Source of the DNA: Chara braunii
Taxonomy: Eukaryota > Streptophyta > Charophyceae > Charales > Characeae
DNA length: 34,272 nt
Assembly: GCA_003427395.1 (NCBI GenBank)
Contig: BFEA01000031.1
Coordinates: 4,701,400 to 4,735,671 of the forward strand
Direction of reading: 5' to 3'
Shown: positions 22,436-31,830 of the stretch, piece by piece
How the letters are laid out: each line of letters starts with the position of its first letter
How positions within the stretch are numbered: the first letter of the stretch is position 1
Notes under the pieces: model-generated
Told to the model about the DNA's origin: nothing
What the model saw: the letters and a program-made list of their open reading frames with translations, nothing else
Database searches by the model: none
Position numbers and translations under genes: made by a program

Positions 22436-22531
22436 GTACTTCGGGACATACGTTAAAATTGGAATGATACAGAGAGACAAGACTAGCATGGCCCCTGCGC
22501 GAGGATGATCCGCAATAATCGAGAAATGGTG
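22436..22531 (+). ncRNA. Second U6 snRNA-like sequence
   Basis: It matches U6 over its length: ACTTCGGGACAT, TTAAAATTGGAATGATACAGAGA, CTAGCATGGCCCCTGCGC, AGGATGAT and AATCGAGAAATGG. Small indels fall just after ACAGAGA and near the 3' part (GATGATCCGCAATAATCG). Unlike the copy at 12470 it keeps most CpGs. There is no T-run after GAGAAATGG and no clear promoter, so it is probably a pseudogene, although a diverged functional copy cannot be excluded. Confidence 0.8.
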
Positions 22532-22693
22532 CACACACGCGGCTGTTAGCAAACAGCTTATAGGCTCGTACCCAGGGAGCCGGGTGAACGTAGTAGTACT
22601 GTAGTAATGGCAAGGGCTACCCCTTTTCCTTTTTGTTTTTTTCTTCGTTGTTGTTTTTGACCTCTTTTAGAAAGGAGGAGAAAATGCGTGTGG

Positions 22694-22818
22694 ACAAAAA
22701 CAAAAACAGAAACAAAAACAAAAACAAAAACAAAAACAGAAACAGAAACAAAAACAAAAACAAAAACAAAAACAGAAACAGAAACAAAAACAAAAACAAA
22801 AACAAAAACAAAAACAAA
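22694..22818 (+). repeat. (AAAAAC)n / (AAACAG) simple repeat
   Basis: About 125 bp of AAAAAC hexamers interspersed with AAACAG variants in a semi-regular order. ORFs over it (poly Lys/Asn on plus, Leu/Phe on minus) are artefacts. Confidence 0.97.
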
Positions 22819-23002
22819 GAGTCTGATTCCACGGGGGTCTGTTTAGTGACAGACTTGTGTATTATTCAGCCTCAGGACCACGTGCCGGGAGAATGGGGAC
22901 TTTCTCTCCCCCCTTCCCACTGCGGAGGAAGCGGCCCGCCTCTCCACTCCCGCACCTCAGACCGATCGATCAAGAGAACGGCGGACTCCATAGGTATATA
23001 GC

Positions 23003-23040
23003 CTGTCTCTTATACACATCTAGATGTGTATAAGAGACAG
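23003..23040. other. Tn5 mosaic-end / Nextera mate-pair junction adapter
   Basis: The 19-bp Tn5 mosaic end CTGTCTCTTATACACATCT (23003-23021) is followed head to head by its reverse complement (23022-23040). This is the junction adapter of Nextera mate-pair libraries, not genomic sequence. An ORF across it begins with the tell-tale peptide MCIRDS. Confidence 0.98.
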
Positions 23041-23088
23041 CTCCCGCACCTCAGACCGATCGATCAAGAGAACGGCGGACTCCATAGG

Positions 23089-23095
23089 TATAAAG
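23089..23095 (+). promoter_or_regulatory. Candidate TATA box of the glutamine synthetase gene
   Basis: TATAAAG lies 207 bp before the chosen ATG, which would leave a 5' UTR of about 180 nt. It is the only good TATA-like match in the segment just upstream, and it lies in the right-hand copy of the adapter-flanking duplication (the left copy reads TATATAG). Confidence 0.4.
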
Positions 23096-23301
23096 CCCCT
23101 CAGTAGGCGTACTCCCACCAGTCCAGCGTCGTCTCGCAATCCAACTCATTACGGATCGGTCCCCTTTTCCACCCCTCCTACCCATCAAGCTGCCATCGTC
23201 GGTGCTCCAGCCAGCATTAGCAATTTAGCACCAGCACGGTGGCGGAGCAGAGCAGATTTGAATCCCAGAAGAAGCAGAGCAAAGTGAGAACGGGGACGAG
23301 G

Positions 23302-24372
23302 ATGGCGGCGACCGTAGATGACCTCTTGAGGCTGGAGATGCCTGCGGACGAGAAGCGCATCATTGCAGAGTATATCTGGGTGGGAGGGAGCGGTCTTGAC
23401 CTCAGGAGCAAGCCCCGCACCCTGCCTGGTCCCGTCAAGTCGGTGTCTGAGCTTCCCAAGTGGAACTACGATGGGTCCAGCACGGGCCAGGCTCCCGGCG
23501 AGGACAGCGAGGTGATTCTCTATCCGCAGGCCATCTTCAGGGATCCCTTCCGAGGCGGGGACAACATCCTTGTGATGTGCGACTGCTACACTCCTCAGGG
23601 CGAGCCCATTCCCACCAACACTCGCTACGCTGCCAACAAGCTGTTCCAGCAGGCGCTGGAGACGGAGCCGTGGTTCGGCCTGGAGCAAGAATACACTTTG
23701 CTGGAGAAGGAGCACAAGTGGCCGCTGGGCTGGCCCGTCAATGGCTACCCCGGCGCGCAGGGNCCGTACTACTGCGGCGTGGGTGCTGACAAGGCGTGGG
23801 GGAGGCGCATCGTGGACGCCCACTACANGGCCTGCGTGTACGCCGGCATCACNATCAGCGGGACCAACGGCGAGGTGATGCCNGGGCAGTGGGAGTTCCA
23901 GGTGGGGCCGGCCGTCGGGATCGCGGCNGGGGACGAGCTGTGGGTGGCGCGGTACTTGCTGGAGCGGATTACTGAGATGGAGGGGGNNATTCTGTCCCTG
24001 GACCCGAAGCCCGTGNAAGGCGACTGGAACGGTGCCGGGTGCCACTGCAACTTCAGCACCAAGGCGATGAGGGAGGACNGCGGATGGGAGGTGATCATGG
24101 AGGGCGTGAAGAATCTGGAGCTGAGGCACAAGGAACACATCAAGGCNTACGGCGAGGGCAACGAGCGGCGGCTCACGGGCCGCCACGAGACGGCCAGCAT
24201 GGACCGGTTCTCGTGGGCCGTTGCGAGCAGAGGGACGTCCGTGAGGATCGGAAGAGACACGGAGGCGAAGAAGAAGGGGTACATGGAGGACCGCCGCCCG
24301 GCGTCCAACATGGACCNGTACGTCGTCACCTCCCTCGTCTTCGACACCACCANGCTCTGGAAGCCATTATAG
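23302..24372 (+). CDS. Glutamine synthetase, cytosolic plant type (GS1), intronless
   Basis: It makes glutamine from glutamate, ammonia and ATP, the main entry of ammonium into organic nitrogen. The ORF stays open upstream to an ATG at 23239, but the ATG at 23302 ([11 protein letters not shown]) gives 356 residues, the usual GS1 length, and aligns with family N-termini. There is no plastid transit peptide. Family motifs are present: [46 protein letters not shown] and an ASMDRFSW to [11 protein letters not shown] stretch. Metal and substrate residues E130, E191, E198 and H248 are in place. It ends TTxLWKPL at TAG. It is a single exon, which is unusual for plant GS genes. Twelve ambiguous bases fall in the 3' part (23763-24353) without breaking the frame. 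It is either a real intronless gene or a young retrocopy. Confidence 0.95.
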   Translation: MAATVDDLLRLEMPADEKRIIAEYIWVGGSGLDLRSKPRTLPGPVKSVSELPKWNYDGSSTGQAPGEDSEVILYPQAIFRDPFRGGDNILVMCDCYTPQGEPIPTNTRYAANKLFQQALETEPWFGLEQEYTLLEKEHKWPLGWPVNGYPGAQXPYYCGVGADKAWGRRIVDAHYXACVYAGIXISGTNGEVMXGQWEFQVGPAVGIAXGDELWVARYLLERITEMEGXILSLDPKPVXGDWNGAGCHCNFSTKAMREDXGWEVIMEGVKNLELRHKEHIKXYGEGNERRLTGRHETASMDRFSWAVASRGTSVRIGRDTEAKKKGYMEDRRPASNMDXYVVTSLVFDTTXLWKPL

Positions 24373-24644
24373 AATGAGGTATATACAGTTACATAGTGTT
24401 TTTGTACGCATGTACGCCATCCCGCATACGGGTGATTGTACTACTTGCAAGACTATAGTTCGAATGTCTGGTAGATCGGTTCTGCGTAAGTTATAGTGTA
24501 CTGCGGTCCTTGCCCTTCGTCTTAGCAGCTTGAAGGGTGAATTATTTTACAATGATGCATTCTTGAGATAATGTAGGTATATCTAGTCAGTACATGCCAT
24601 TCAGAGTCGGTTCCGATAGTTGATTGTCTTCGAATTGTTCTTTG

Positions 24645-24647
<3 letters not shown>

Positions 24648-24699
<52 letters not shown>
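24648..24699 (+). repeat. (GA)n microsatellite
   Basis: An uninterrupted GA dinucleotide run of about 52 bp in the presumed 3' flank of the glutamine synthetase gene. Confidence 0.98.
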
Positions 24700-24702
<3 letters not shown>

Positions 24703-25139
24703 GTAGTTGAGGAATGAATAGTGCAATCGTTTCTGTCATAATAATTGGCAGGAGGACTGAGGTATGCAATTTCTGGTTATGTCCTCCACCTCGACATGGG
24801 GAGGCCACTGCCTTTCATCTTCGTTCTCTGGCGCCAGCTACCGAAGATTGGTGCTAGTTCTTTGTCTTAGGAGCGCGTTTTTATGAGGTGGATGCTTGTG
24901 ACGACGTCCTGTTCCGGTTTGATAGTGTACATCTCCGTGTCTGTCTTCGTGACAGTATCTGTCGGTCTGTCTGTGGGCTTCTCTGCCCTTTTTTCAGTCA
25001 TCTGATTGTAACCTCGTCTGTTGCTTGCTTGCGTAAACCGTCTTCCTATCAGTAAGAGTGTTTCTTTTTCTCCGGGCGTCTGCGTCAGGCTGGATCTGTC
25101 ACTTTTTCTTTCGGTGCGCGTCCGTTCCTCCCCCCCCAC

Positions 25140-25141
<2 letters not shown>

Positions 25142-25227
<86 letters not shown>
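25142..25227 (+). repeat. Compound (CT)n-(CA)n microsatellite
   Basis: A CT run to about 25184 passes directly into a CA run to 25227. It is a typical compound dinucleotide microsatellite. Confidence 0.98.
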
Positions 25228-25231
<4 letters not shown>

Positions 25232-25467
25232 GAGCCTCTCTTTTCCTCTCACGCGCGCTGGCGCGGTTTGGTTTTGTTTGCTTTGAGTCTCTTGCTGAGA
25301 GAAACTCTGTCGAGCCTTTCTAAGAGCAAGCTTGGCGCCCACCACCTAGAGATATGTCATTGGTTCCTCCGAGTGGCATTGAGAAAAGACTGCTGGTGTT
25401 CATAGGGGGAGGGGACCAGAGGGGAGGCACAGTGACTGACCCCTGACCGGTATTGCCCACCTATTGT

Positions 25468-25486
25468 AGCAGGTGTCGCACCTGCT
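25468..25486. repeat. Small perfect hairpin
   Basis: AGCAGGTG pairs with CACCTGCT around a TCG loop. A comparable CCTGCAC/GTGCAGG hairpin lies at 7446-7461. No function is evident. Confidence 0.6.
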
Positions 25487-25995
25487 GGTGTGTGCAGCTC
25501 CCTCATCTTCCCTCCTCGGAGGCTTGAGCACGGATGTGGCTGCTACAGGGTTCCCCGCAATTTCATAATGACAATATAAAAAGGCCTGAAAGGCCATCCT
25601 GTCCAGATTCGACCGCTATTTGAATTGGGTAGCCTTTTTTAAATAAATTGTTTTTTTTTTTTTTTAACTAATCTATATTCTTCTCTCAATCTTATTTGTA
25701 TATATTTTCTTCATCTCATCCTGTCGCTACTCTATGTTCGACTATGTATAGTACGGGGGAACACCAACCACACCGGGAACTCTTCCCAGCCCATGGACCC
25801 AAGGGGTAGGTTGGCACCACGGCAGTGGTGCTAGAGCAAAGCTTGTATCAGCCCCTCATCACGATGATGCGGNNTGATCAGGCATTGCCGANGGGGGAAA
25901 CGGGCGATGCTCTTGCCAAGCATCTTTGGCCAGTCACATGCACCTCCCCCTAGCCCCCTCCAACCCCACATTTTGGAAAAACAAAAGTTGAAGGA

Positions 25996-26106
25996 TTTGG
26001 GCCTCGTGCTGTGTGACCACGCCAGGCACACCATTTTGGCAATTGCCAGAAAGTCGGGCTCGTGTCTTTTGTGATTTGGGAATTTTGGGCCTCGTGCTAT
26101 GTGACC
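25996..26106 (+). repeat. 23-bp direct repeat, 88 bp apart
   Basis: TTTGGGCCTCGTGCT followed by GTGTGACC or ATGTGACC occurs at 25996-26018 and 26084-26106. The intervening CGGGCTCGTG at about 26055 may be a partial third copy. Confidence 0.75.
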
Positions 26107-26419
26107 GGGCGGGGTAGCATTTAAGCAAAATCGGGATAGGAAAATTGACAGATTTTGCTGCTATGCCACCGTTCTGAATTGCCTGGGGCGGGCGAGTTCA
26201 ATGATGATATCTAAAGGCCATCGGGGAAAAAAAAAAAAAAAAAAAAAACACTTTCCTCGTGGGAGCTTTCCACCAATTATCTCAATTGTTGGGGAGAGCC
26301 TAGCTGATTCACCTTTGTGCAGCACTGCAGCTGCATTGGCATCCATGGCGCAACGACTTTGTAGACCTTTAGTGACTGTCTTGGCCTGCAATGACTATCT
26401 AGGCCTGGGAAAGCTTCCA

Positions 26420-26686
26420 TTAATATGTAGGCCAGCAATGACTAGCTGTGTCTGATTCATACTGACCTGGATTGAGATGCTCATCTGATGCTTGGTTTTC
26501 TGTCGTTATGGTCGGATTGTCAACGTCATGTGTATGGGTGCGTTTGGTTGTCCATTTTTCTTCCTCGATGCGAAGCATAACCAGTCGAACTTGTTCTTCG
26601 AACTTGTGTTCATCCTTAGTGGCCTCTATCCGGAAACCTTGCACAAAGAACCCTAAGGGTTTTGAGGTTAAGTAAGTTCTTTTCAC
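26420..26686 (-). CDS. Unrecognised 88-codon minus-strand ORF
   Basis: I do not recognise this protein. It is charged (Glu/Lys/Arg-rich middle), with no signal peptide or membrane segment, and the central part could be helical. A 67-codon plus-strand ORF overlaps it antisense, so the openness may be by chance. It lies close to the U2-like sequence, which gives no hint of function. Confidence 0.15.
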   Translation of the reverse strand: MKRTYLTSKPLGFFVQGFRIEATKDEHKFEEQVRLVMLRIEEEKWTTKRTHTHDVDNPTITTENQASDEHLNPGQYESDTASHCWPTY

Positions 26687-26807
26687 ATCAGAGATTCATT
26701 GCCTAAGGGGGCAAAGAACATGCGTGGGCAAAGAAACCAGGCGCGAGTTTGATAAGGGCAATGAAAGTACGGTTGCCACGGTGTCAGGCCGGGTGTCTTC
26801 TTCTTCT

Positions 26808-26900
26808 TAATTGGTCCAATGGGCCACAGATCAGATATTAAGCTGATCAGAACAGGTACTAGACTTGATCTATTTTTAGCCAAAAGGCCCAGAAAGGTAT
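26808..26900 (-). ncRNA. U2 snRNA-like sequence, 5' half only
   Basis: The reverse complement begins ATACCTTTCTGGGCC and follows U2: CTTTTGGCTA, GATCAAGT, CTAGTACCTGTTCT, GATCAGCTTAATATCTGAT, then a GGCCCATTGGACC loop. It differs from canonical U2 by a ~5 nt insertion (AAATA) after GGCTA and by a change in the branch-point recognition segment (GTAGTA to CTAGTA). The 3' half, including an Sm-site T-run, is not recognisable. It is therefore probably a truncated or chimeric pseudogene. Confidence 0.8.
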
Positions 26901-27642
26901 TCGGGTGTCATATTTACAGCCTGAGGAGGAAGGGAGTGGAGCTGGAAGGGACAAAAGCCTTCTGCCAGACTGCTTCACAGTGTTCACACTGATCNTGTCC
27001 ACATGTGGCAAATGACCTTTTATTCTTTTTTNATCTAGAAGTCCATGGTGTTGTAGAGGCCAGTCACTAAGTGCACAGTGATCACCTGGAGCAGTAGGCC
27101 GTGGGTGTCCTGGAANATGAGACCACCTCCTATCCCATTCTCAGTTCAATACTCCTAGCGCACCCCCTANCCCNCTATCCTACCTCAGTGTGACCAGCAC
27201 TGAGGACCATTACCCTACCAATGGGCAGGTAACTTGGACCGAGCAGCAGTGATAGGCAGTGATAGGCACCAGGGCTGATAGGTTGCCCAGCCATGGTGGA
27301 AGNGGAATCGGACGAGCCTTGTCGAACGGGGACTTTGGACGCCAGGCCCAGCCAATCTACTACAGGCCCCAAGAGACTCTGGGCCCTAGGTTCAGACAGG
27401 GTAGCACCCATTGAAGCAGTCTTACCGTCCTTCCGCTAGCTTACCCAAGGCCAGGCGGAACTTGGACTGGCCTGAGCGACTTATACCCCTACCCTTAACC
27501 TAGGGTCTAAGCCTTACATAGCCACCAGACACTTCTATCCGGATATCAGTAGGGACTCCGGCGGCCCTTACCTGTACCTACTGCAGATACTAGACCCCAC
27601 CCAGTGACTAGACCCCCCCAGTCTGATAGTTGTGACGTTCGC
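26901..27642. other. Sequence between the U2-like copy and the tandem repeat; no gene assigned
   Basis: The composition is GC-rich, with single ambiguous bases at 26995, 27032, 27116, 27170, 27174 and 27303. A minus-strand ORF at 27175-27411 has no motif I recognise. Read on the minus strand, the region leads into the U2-like 5' end. I could not show that it is LINE 3' UTR. Confidence 0.4.
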
Positions 27643-27848
27643 AATCTATGTGTATACCNGAAGGCTNTGTATGCTCTGTCTATCTATGTATCAAGATGTA
27701 CAGACAGCACCATGTGTGGGANCTTGTGTATGTAGCCCGTAGGCCATGTATAATTTGCAACCCAATAAAACCTATGTATATGCCCGAAGGCTGTGTGTNC
27801 TCTGTGAATCAATGTATCCAGATGTATACTAGGCAGCATCATGTGTGT
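27643..27848 (+). repeat. Direct repeat, 126-bp period
   Basis: Units at about 27643-27722 and 27769-27848 share CTATGTRTAT, CCNGAAGGCT, CTCTGT, CAATGTATC-type and AGATGTA sequence, and GCANCATGTGTG. GAAGGCT is at 27660 and 27786. Several ambiguous bases suggest collapsed copies in the assembly. Confidence 0.8.
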
Positions 27849-27907
27849 ATATCGAAGAGAGAACNGGNTAAGCTGCACAAGGACCCCCCCATGGTCTGAA
27901 CGAAGCC

Positions 27908-27976
27908 TGAACCCGTGCCCTTGTAACATGTAATCGAANGACTCTACCATGTGAACTACTAGCGGAAAGGGCACGA
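27908..27976 (-). tRNA. tRNA-like fragment (pseudogene or SINE head)
   Basis: On the minus strand TAGTTCACATGGTAGAGT fits a tRNA D-arm/A-box, and GGGTTCAGGC about 30 nt later is a degenerate B-box. The anticodon arm does not pair well, so no amino acid is assigned, and one base is ambiguous (27939). It lies directly before element 2. It is not counted as a functional tRNA. Confidence 0.35.
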
Positions 27977-28073
27977 ACGTGTGATATGCCAGACAGGGGA
28001 GATCAACAGAACACCCAAGACCAACACCCTCAAGCAACCCATGTGAAACCCAGAACCAACATGGTGCAACACC

Positions 28074-30621
28074 ATGAACAACCGTTGGGTGGTGCGCAGG
28101 CAGTGCAGTACTACAAAGTTGGTTGACACCGACTATTCTTCGGAGGAAATGTCCACGGCACGGGCAAGTCCAACGCAAGTCCGGTCTCAGAATGCGAATC
28201 CTGATCAGAGTCACTATACGTCGGAATCGTCTGGCAGAAGTGATGCAGAGAACATGGCAATACTCGAAATTTTGCCAGCGCCTCTACCAGGGGAAAGAAG
28301 ACCGTATTGCATGGCTAATAGGAACGCTAGGAGGAAAGAACAATACAAAAGAGCAAAAGACATGCTATTAATTGCTCATGGTTCGTGGCATGGCATGTTG
28401 CAAGGCTCGCTGTTGTGACAACATACCGCCGGAGCAAGTCCGACAGGTTAGACAAGGACTGTACAGTAAGAGTCCAGAAGAGCGAGCAGAGTGGTGGATG
28501 AAAAGTCTTAAAGATTTCACATTGAGTGAGGGCGGACACAAACGAGTCCATCCTGTAGAGTTGGAACGTTCGATGTGTGTCAAGGCGAACTGCAACGTTC
28601 TTGGTGTCTCTCGTAATACGTTTTATAGTTACAAGAACCACTTCGATAATGGCTTCATACGTTGTGAGCATGGGTTGAGGGGTAGACATCAGCCAACAGA
28701 AAAGACGGTCGCCATGCTTGCCAGCATGAAAAATTTCATCGAGTGTCATGCGGATAGCATGCCGAATGAGATGGCTCACAAAGGTGGGGTTTACAGACCG
28801 AAGCTTCGACTGCCAGCAACTTTTACGAAGAGATCTATTTATGAGTGCATCAAATNAGACTTTNTCGNCGTCNGCCTNNAGGTTGTGTNTNAGTCCAACT
28901 TTTATAAACTGTGGCAAAAACACTATTACCACGTTTCCCTCGCACACTTTAACACATTCACGAAGTGTGCCGTCTGTCATGAACAGAAAGAGCGTATACA
29001 ACACGCTGCTCTTCCTCGAGATCGAGAAAGAGCTAGGGATGAGATGAAAGCTCACCAAAGGCAGCAAGTTGAACACAGATTGGACTATAGTCGCGCGAAG
29101 ATTAAATCGATGGTCCGTCCCAACGAGCGTTTATGTCTCATCATTGACGGCATGGATCAGAAGAAGATGACTATCCCCCATATTGGTCAGGCGAACTACT
29201 CGAAAGACCTTAGGCACGAGACGATGATGAAAATGACTCTGACCGATGTCATTGCACGCGGTAGAGACCCTCGTATTAATGTGTCCACGTGGTTTCCGTA
29301 TTTCAAACACGATTCGAACACAGTCGTTACTTGTCTCACGCGAACCCTCGTCGAAATTCAAGCGACTGGGGGGTCACTACCACTCTTTTTGCGCATTCAA
29401 GCAGATAATTGTTGGCGGGAAAACAAGAACAAGTATGTATGTGCACTGGCTGCACTGTTGGTGAAGTTCAAAGTTTTCCAAGAGGTGGAAATAGGTTTCA
29501 TGCTGATGGGACATACCCATACGGACATTGATGCTACTTTCAGTGTCTTCTCGAAGAAATTGAAAGACACAGACGCTTATACTGTGGACGAGTTGTTTGA
29601 GCTCATAGAGCAATCCCACAAAAAGCCTCCCAAATGTGTTTTTCTCGACACATTGGCAGATTTTATTAGTATAGTAGACCCATGCGTTGCATCAGACATT
29701 ACCGGTATTTCCCAACCACACTTGCTTAAATTTTTGATGGTTGGAGATAACCCGGGCATGTTGTACAAGGAGTTTTGCGATAACGACAACTGGCTGTCCG
29801 AGGAAGGTCCGATTTATTGGTTCAATCAGAACCCCAATGGAAGCTACGCAGGTCCTTCGTGGCCATTTGACCCACCTCCCGCGAAGCCTGTTCCTCGGAA
29901 ACACTATCTGAATGACAAACATGGTGTTATTCGATTCCGCGAGTTGCTGCAGAGCAGGCGGTCAACATGGTGCACTTTCAACGAACATGAGGTGAGTCAA
30001 GGAGAAAGAGCTTTGTGGTACTGGGACGAGGTTATCAAACGTGGCGACGAGATCATCGCGAACGGGTTGTNCACACAACCTCNGGAAGNTTTTTGGCCAA
30101 ACCCTCGTCCCCTCGAAAACGATCAACAATCTTTTCCCAGTAATGCCAACATCGACGACAAGGAACCGCTGTTTGTTGGACGTAGAAAAGATCGCCCGAA
30201 GACCAGTTTCGACCCCCTCGAGCATATCAACGTCGACACTTTTCTTATCCTTCGCCCCTCCAACGACGATATTTCGAAAGGCGTGCCTATTTGGGTGGGA
30301 AGAGCATAATCGCGGGTGGTTCGTGAAAAGGATTTGCCAAATTGTAATGAAGTGCTCGTGGAATACTTGGTGTCAACCGAGAGAGCAAAGTCGCTCGAAG
30401 AATTGTACGATAACGCATGGGAAAAAAGATGGAAGAAGACTGACCTGACACAATGGCAACATGCCGACTCCATCACTTTTGGTTGGGAGAGGTCAGGTAG
30501 AGGTACAAAGTCGTTCACGAATGGACTTGTCATTACTTCCAACGTTCGACTGAACGCTGAAGCTGCACTTCGAGATCTAAGTCCATGTGCGAAAGGGAAT
30601 GACTGTTCGGATGGGAATTAG
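28074..30621 (+). pseudogene. DUF7869-like element protein, better preserved copy (element 2)
   Basis: A Ser-rich N-terminal piece (28074-28418) with ILPAPLPGERRPY and MANR motifs is read in one frame, and a shift near 28372-28418 leads into a 645-codon ORF (28372-30309). Within that ORF an HTH-like segment (LGVSRNTFYSYK, residues about 77-88) precedes a CAVC pair and the core. The core has IIDGMDQ (D259, D262), QADNCW.ENKN (D345) and GHTHTDIDATFS (D385, D387). A TAA at 30307-30309 is followed in the same frame by 104 codons ending at 30619-30621, homologous to the tail of element 1. A run of ambiguous bases lies at 28856-28891. An RNase H-fold transposase is my inference from the spaced Asp residues; the family match to DUF7869 is from memory. 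Confidence 0.75.
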
Positions 30622-31064
30622 GAACAGACTATATTCTCTTTTGACTTGGTGAATTGCGACGAGTCTTTTGTACGACGAGTTAGCAGATTTTGTACACAGT
30701 TTAGGGTTGATGTTTTTCGGATGGTTGGGTGGTGGTTAAGCAATTTCTGAAGTTAACTTCATCATGTGTTGATGTTTCTACTTCACCGACATTTCATTTT
30801 CGCTCGTGTGTGCATGTCACGTATTGTGTAGGCTGTGCGACAGAAGAAATGAGACATGATTATTCGTATCCCATTCGCCCTTGCGCATGTGGATTGCGTG
30901 GTTCTGAAGAACACACAGAAATTATGTAGATGCTCGGGGACGCTTGTAGATGCTTTACATTTATGTATGATAGCGGGAACCGTTTCGAAAGTTTAGATTG
31001 CGGCGGCTCGTAGCATTTAATTTAGACACAACATTCGTAGTTTAATCTTGTTACGATATTTCTT

Positions 31065-31830
31065 GAAGTGCGACGGAATTCATGGTACTCACTTGATTTG
31101 AAGTTCATGATAATGCTATTTCAGTTTATAATAATTTGCGGAAGTGCGACGGAATCCATAGTACCTAAACCATCTCGTTTGCCATCTCGTTTGCCGTGTG
31201 ATTGCATCAATTATTCCGTTGACATCCAATTTTTGCTTGACACAATGTCATGTCAAATACGCCCCACTCAAAATTAGTCAAAATTCATGCAGACTCTGAT
31301 GTCATTCAAAACCTTCTCGTTCAATGTCTTATTACGTGCACCTTCCAGTGTCAGCGAATTTCAATGTATGACAATGACATGCCGGTAATGTCTTTTAAGT
31401 AACATAAATTATCGAAGTGTGATGGAATCCATACTTAACTCTAAGGCAATCAGATGGTAAGCCGTGTGATTGCCTTAAAGTTAACTCTTCGATTGAGTTC
31501 CAATTTATGCAAGTCCACCAGTTACGTCTTTTAAGTTACATAAATTATTGAAGTGCGATAAAATTCATACTTAAACCATCTCGTTTACCGTGTGATTGCC
31601 TTCAAGTTAGTCTTCCATAAAGTTAGTCTTCCATAAAGTGCCATGGAATCCATACTTAAACCATCTCGTTTACCGTGTTATTGCCTAAAAGTTAGTCTCG
31701 AAGTTCGATAAAGTTCCAATTTATGGATGTCAATTACCGTAACGGCTTTTAAGTTACAAAATTTAGGGAAGTGCAGTGGAATCCACACTTGAACCATCAT
31801 GCTCGGTACGTGATTGCCTTGAATCTTCAG
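31065..31830 (+). repeat. Degenerate tandem repeat array, ~135 bp unit
   Basis: AAGTGCGAYGGAATCCATA-type sequence begins near 31065, 31141, 31414, 31550, 31635 and 31768. Full units continue with ACTTAAACCATCTCGTTT, CCGTGTGATTGCC, AGTTCCAATTTATG and CTTTTAAGTTACA. Spacings of 133, 136 and 273 bp point to a ~135 bp unit, with shortened copies of 76 and 85 bp. The array begins about 440 bp after the element 2 reading frame. Confidence 0.8.

Larger units (their letters stand above)
22947..23096 (+). repeat. 56-bp duplication flanking an adapter (assembly artefact)
   Basis: 22947-23002 and 23041-23096 are the same 56 bp with one difference (TATATAGC against TATAAAGC). The 38 bp between them is a sequencing adapter. 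The natural locus almost certainly has a single copy here, in the region just upstream of the glutamine synthetase gene. Confidence 0.95.
24373..26419. other. Spacer downstream of glutamine synthetase, no gene seen
   Basis: It starts with the presumed GS 3' UTR; no AATAAA is obvious within the first 200 bp. It then holds (GA)n, (CT)n-(CA)n, a hairpin at 25468-25486, T-rich tracts, a 23-bp direct repeat (25996, 26084) and an A-run near 26227. Ambiguous bases occur at 25873-25874 and 25892. Long ORFs over the dinucleotide runs are artefacts. Confidence 0.6.

Noticed and set aside
22633-23287. Two plus-strand ORFs (22633-23001 and 23024-23287), the second beginning MCIRDS
   Set aside because: The first is translated from the (AAAAAC)n repeat and the second starts in the Nextera adapter. 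Neither is a gene.
23239-23301. Upstream in-frame ATG giving a 377-residue glutamine synthetase
   Set aside because: The extra 21 residues have no match to GS N-termini and do not look like a transit peptide. The ATG at 23302 gives the standard 356 residues.
23185-24186. 333-codon minus-strand ORF
   Set aside because: It is antisense to glutamine synthetase, an effect of GC-rich codon usage, with no motif of its own.
25021-25405. Several ORFs over the (CT)n-(CA)n microsatellite
   Set aside because: Dinucleotide repeats contain no stop codons in most frames, so the openness is trivial.
26901-27600. LINE 3' UTR leading into the U2-like sequence on the minus strand, parallel to the LINE-U6 junction
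   Set aside because: Orientation and G-rich motifs would fit, but I found no aligned LINE coding or UTR blocks, so the claim is unsupported.
30700-30710. Single TTTAGGG, the plant telomere unit
   Set aside because: One isolated copy with no tandem array.
31065-31830. CRISPR-like array of repeats
   Set aside because: Units are ~135 bp, degenerate and contiguous with no unique spacers, in a eukaryotic context.
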